Source of the DNA: Methylovirgula sp.
GTDB lineage: Bacteria > Pseudomonadota > Alphaproteobacteria > Rhizobiales > Beijerinckiaceae
Direction of reading: 5' to 3'
DNA length: 6,548 nt
Assembly (NCBI GenBank): GCA_030044485.1
Contig: JASHVQ010000214.1
Location: forward strand, 1 to 6,548
The notes under the pieces were generated by a model. That model was not told the DNA's origin. It ran no database searches and worked only from the letters and a program-made list of their open reading frames with translations. Of this stretch, positions 5,804-6,548 are shown one piece after another. Position 1 is the first letter of the stretch, and each line of letters opens with the position of its first letter. Both the position numbers and the translations under genes were made by a program.

Positions 5804-5832
5804 TGGACAAGGCGGCGGGCCGTTTCTATAAC
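5804..5832 (+). promoter_or_regulatory. tRNA-Phe promoter
   Basis: TGGACA (5804-5809) and TATAAC (5827-5832) match the sigma-70 consensus in five of six positions each, with an optimal 17-base spacer. The predicted start near 5839 is about 10 bases before the mature tRNA. The bases after the -10 are entirely G and C except one A (CGCCCGCGCCCAG), the GC-rich discriminator type seen at stringently controlled stable-RNA promoters; stringent control here is inferred. Confidence 0.65.
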
Positions 5833-5848
5833 CGCCCGCGCCCAGCCT

Positions 5849-5924
<76 letters not shown>

Positions 5925-5961
5925 TGGCGCGCTTAACGCCGCCGATCTGGCCCCTGATGCA

Positions 5962-5983
5962 GCGCCGCTCGCGGCGCGCCTTT
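5962..5983 (+). terminator. Probable terminator after tRNA-Phe
   Basis: GCGCCG (5962-5967) pairs with CGGCGC (5972-5977) around the tetraloop CTCG, an all-GC stem, and TTT follows at 5981-5983 after GCC. The T run is short for an intrinsic terminator. GGCGCGC right after the tRNA (5926-5932) can also pair with GCGCGCC (5974-5980), giving a competing longer-range fold. Confidence 0.4.
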
Positions 5984-6032
5984 CCCCGCAATTCTTGAGG
6001 GAAAGCGCCGCCCGTCGCATTTCGTGCTGGCG

Positions 6033-6105
6033 ATTGCTCAACACCTCCACTTAGTTATTATCGCCAATAGTCCTCATTTCAGCAAAGCCGGACAGAATTG
6101 CTCAA
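6033..6105. repeat. Direct repeat of ATTGCTCAA flanking the promoter and leader
   Basis: ATTGCTCAA occurs exactly at 6033-6041 and again at 6097-6105. Each contains the small dyad TTG-CT-CAA. The first copy overlaps the candidate -35 box; the second lies just before the ribosome site region of the efflux gene. In addition TGGCGAT (6028-6034) and ATCGCCA (6060-6066) form a 7-base inverted repeat enclosing the promoter. Confidence 0.5.
6034..6061 (+). promoter_or_regulatory. Candidate promoter for the efflux gene
   Basis: TTGCTC (6034-6039) and TATTAT (6056-6061; five of six matches) are 16 bases apart. The pair lies in the AT-richest part of the 201-base gap between the tRNA and the TolC-type gene. 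It would give a leader of about 60 bases. The repeated 9-mer ATTGCTCAA overlaps the -35 box. Confidence 0.35.
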
Positions 6106-6125
6106 GGGGGAGAGCAGAGGCTCGG

Positions 6126-6548
6126 ATGTCGCGTGCGCGCGCCCTTCTCTTTGTCGCTTGTATGTCGGTTGGCGGCTGCGTGAGTTATCAGCCGCAACCC
6201 ATTTCACCGGCCGTTAGCGCGCGCGACCTCGAAAGCCGCAGTCTCGACAACCCGCGGCTTCGGGAATTCGTGGCGCTCGCCGCGCATGCGGACGTCGAGC
6301 CGACCGGCGCGCCCGCCTGGAACCTGACGACGCTGACGCTCGCTGCGCTTTACTATCATCCGGATCTGCAGCTTGCGCATGCCAAGCTCGCCGAAGCCCA
6401 AGCCGCGGTGATCACCGCCGGCGAACATCCCAATCCGATCCTCAACTTCACCAATATTGTCGGCCAAGGCCTGGTGCCCGAGGCCATTCCGGTCGGCGCC
6501 GCGCCGCTCACCATCGGCCCGATCGTCGATTTCGTCCTGGAGACGTTC
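6126..6548 (+). CDS. TolC/CzcC-type outer-membrane efflux lipoprotein, 5' part
   Basis: The first 141 codons of a gene that runs off the window end. It opens MSRARALLFVACMSVGGCVS, a lipoprotein signal with lipobox V15-G-G-C18, so the mature protein would be lipid-anchored in the outer membrane. The segment TLTLAALYYHPDLQLAHAKL followed by AEAQAAVITAGEHPNP is the characteristic first helix of TolC-family outer-membrane channel proteins that serve RND metal or drug pumps. The family resemblance is closest, in my reading, to CzcC/CusC-like members, but the substrate cannot be judged from this part. GAGG (6117-6120) lies 5 bases before the ATG at 6126, supporting this start. Partner genes for the periplasmic adaptor and RND pump would be expected downstream, outside the window. 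Confidence 0.8.
   Translation, partial: MSRARALLFVACMSVGGCVSYQPQPISPAVSARDLESRSLDNPRLREFVALAAHADVEPTGAPAWNLTTLTLAALYYHPDLQLAHAKLAEAQAAVITAGEHPNPILNFTNIVGQGLVPEAIPVGAAPLTIGPIVDFVLETF

Overview
This 6.5-kb window is an ordinary, GC-rich, densely packed chromosomal segment from an alphaproteobacterium. It is most likely a member of Hyphomicrobiales (Rhizobiales); a Beijerinckiaceae- or methylotroph-type genome is possible but is only an impression. The reasons are the order aroQ-accB-accC followed by aat, a DUF2155 protein with its hallmark GWMFAASP and HPVYDIWL motifs, and the protein style of the DsbA, AccB and Ndk genes. I see no CRISPR array, insertion sequence, prophage gene, restriction system or other accessory system.

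Layout. Bases 1-404 contain no convincing gene. They hold a plausible sigma-70 promoter (286-314) overlapped by a palindrome. On the plus strand there follows a probable operon: a periplasmic DsbA/ScsC-like thiol-disulfide protein (405-1178), aroQ (1263-1712), accB (1717-2187) and accC (2246-3598). Strong RNA-type hairpins lie in the dsbA-aroQ and accB-accC gaps. After accC, aat (3696-4394) has its own possible promoter so close to the start codon that the mRNA could be leaderless. On the minus strand ndk (5688-5266) and a secreted DUF2155 protein (5222-4398) form a likely two-gene unit that runs head-on into aat, with only 3 bases between the two stop codons. A tRNA-Phe(GAA) gene with encoded CCA (5849-5924) diverges from ndk, and both have recognisable promoters with 17-base spacers. 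A GC-rich hairpin follows the tRNA. The window ends inside a TolC/CzcC-type outer-membrane efflux lipoprotein gene (6126 onward), preceded by a candidate promoter and a repeated 9-mer.

How the genes work together. AccB and AccC are the biotin carrier and biotin carboxylase of acetyl-CoA carboxylase (first step of fatty-acid synthesis). AroQ serves the shikimate pathway, Aat the N-degron pathway and Ndk nucleotide balance. The DsbA-like and DUF2155 proteins act in the envelope. The cluster appears to be linked by shared transcription rather than by one pathway. The observations most worth checking are the two intra-operon hairpins, the leaderless-looking aat start, the aat/DUF2155 collision, the in-frame minisatellites in the DUF2155 tail, and the repeated 9-mer upstream of the efflux gene.
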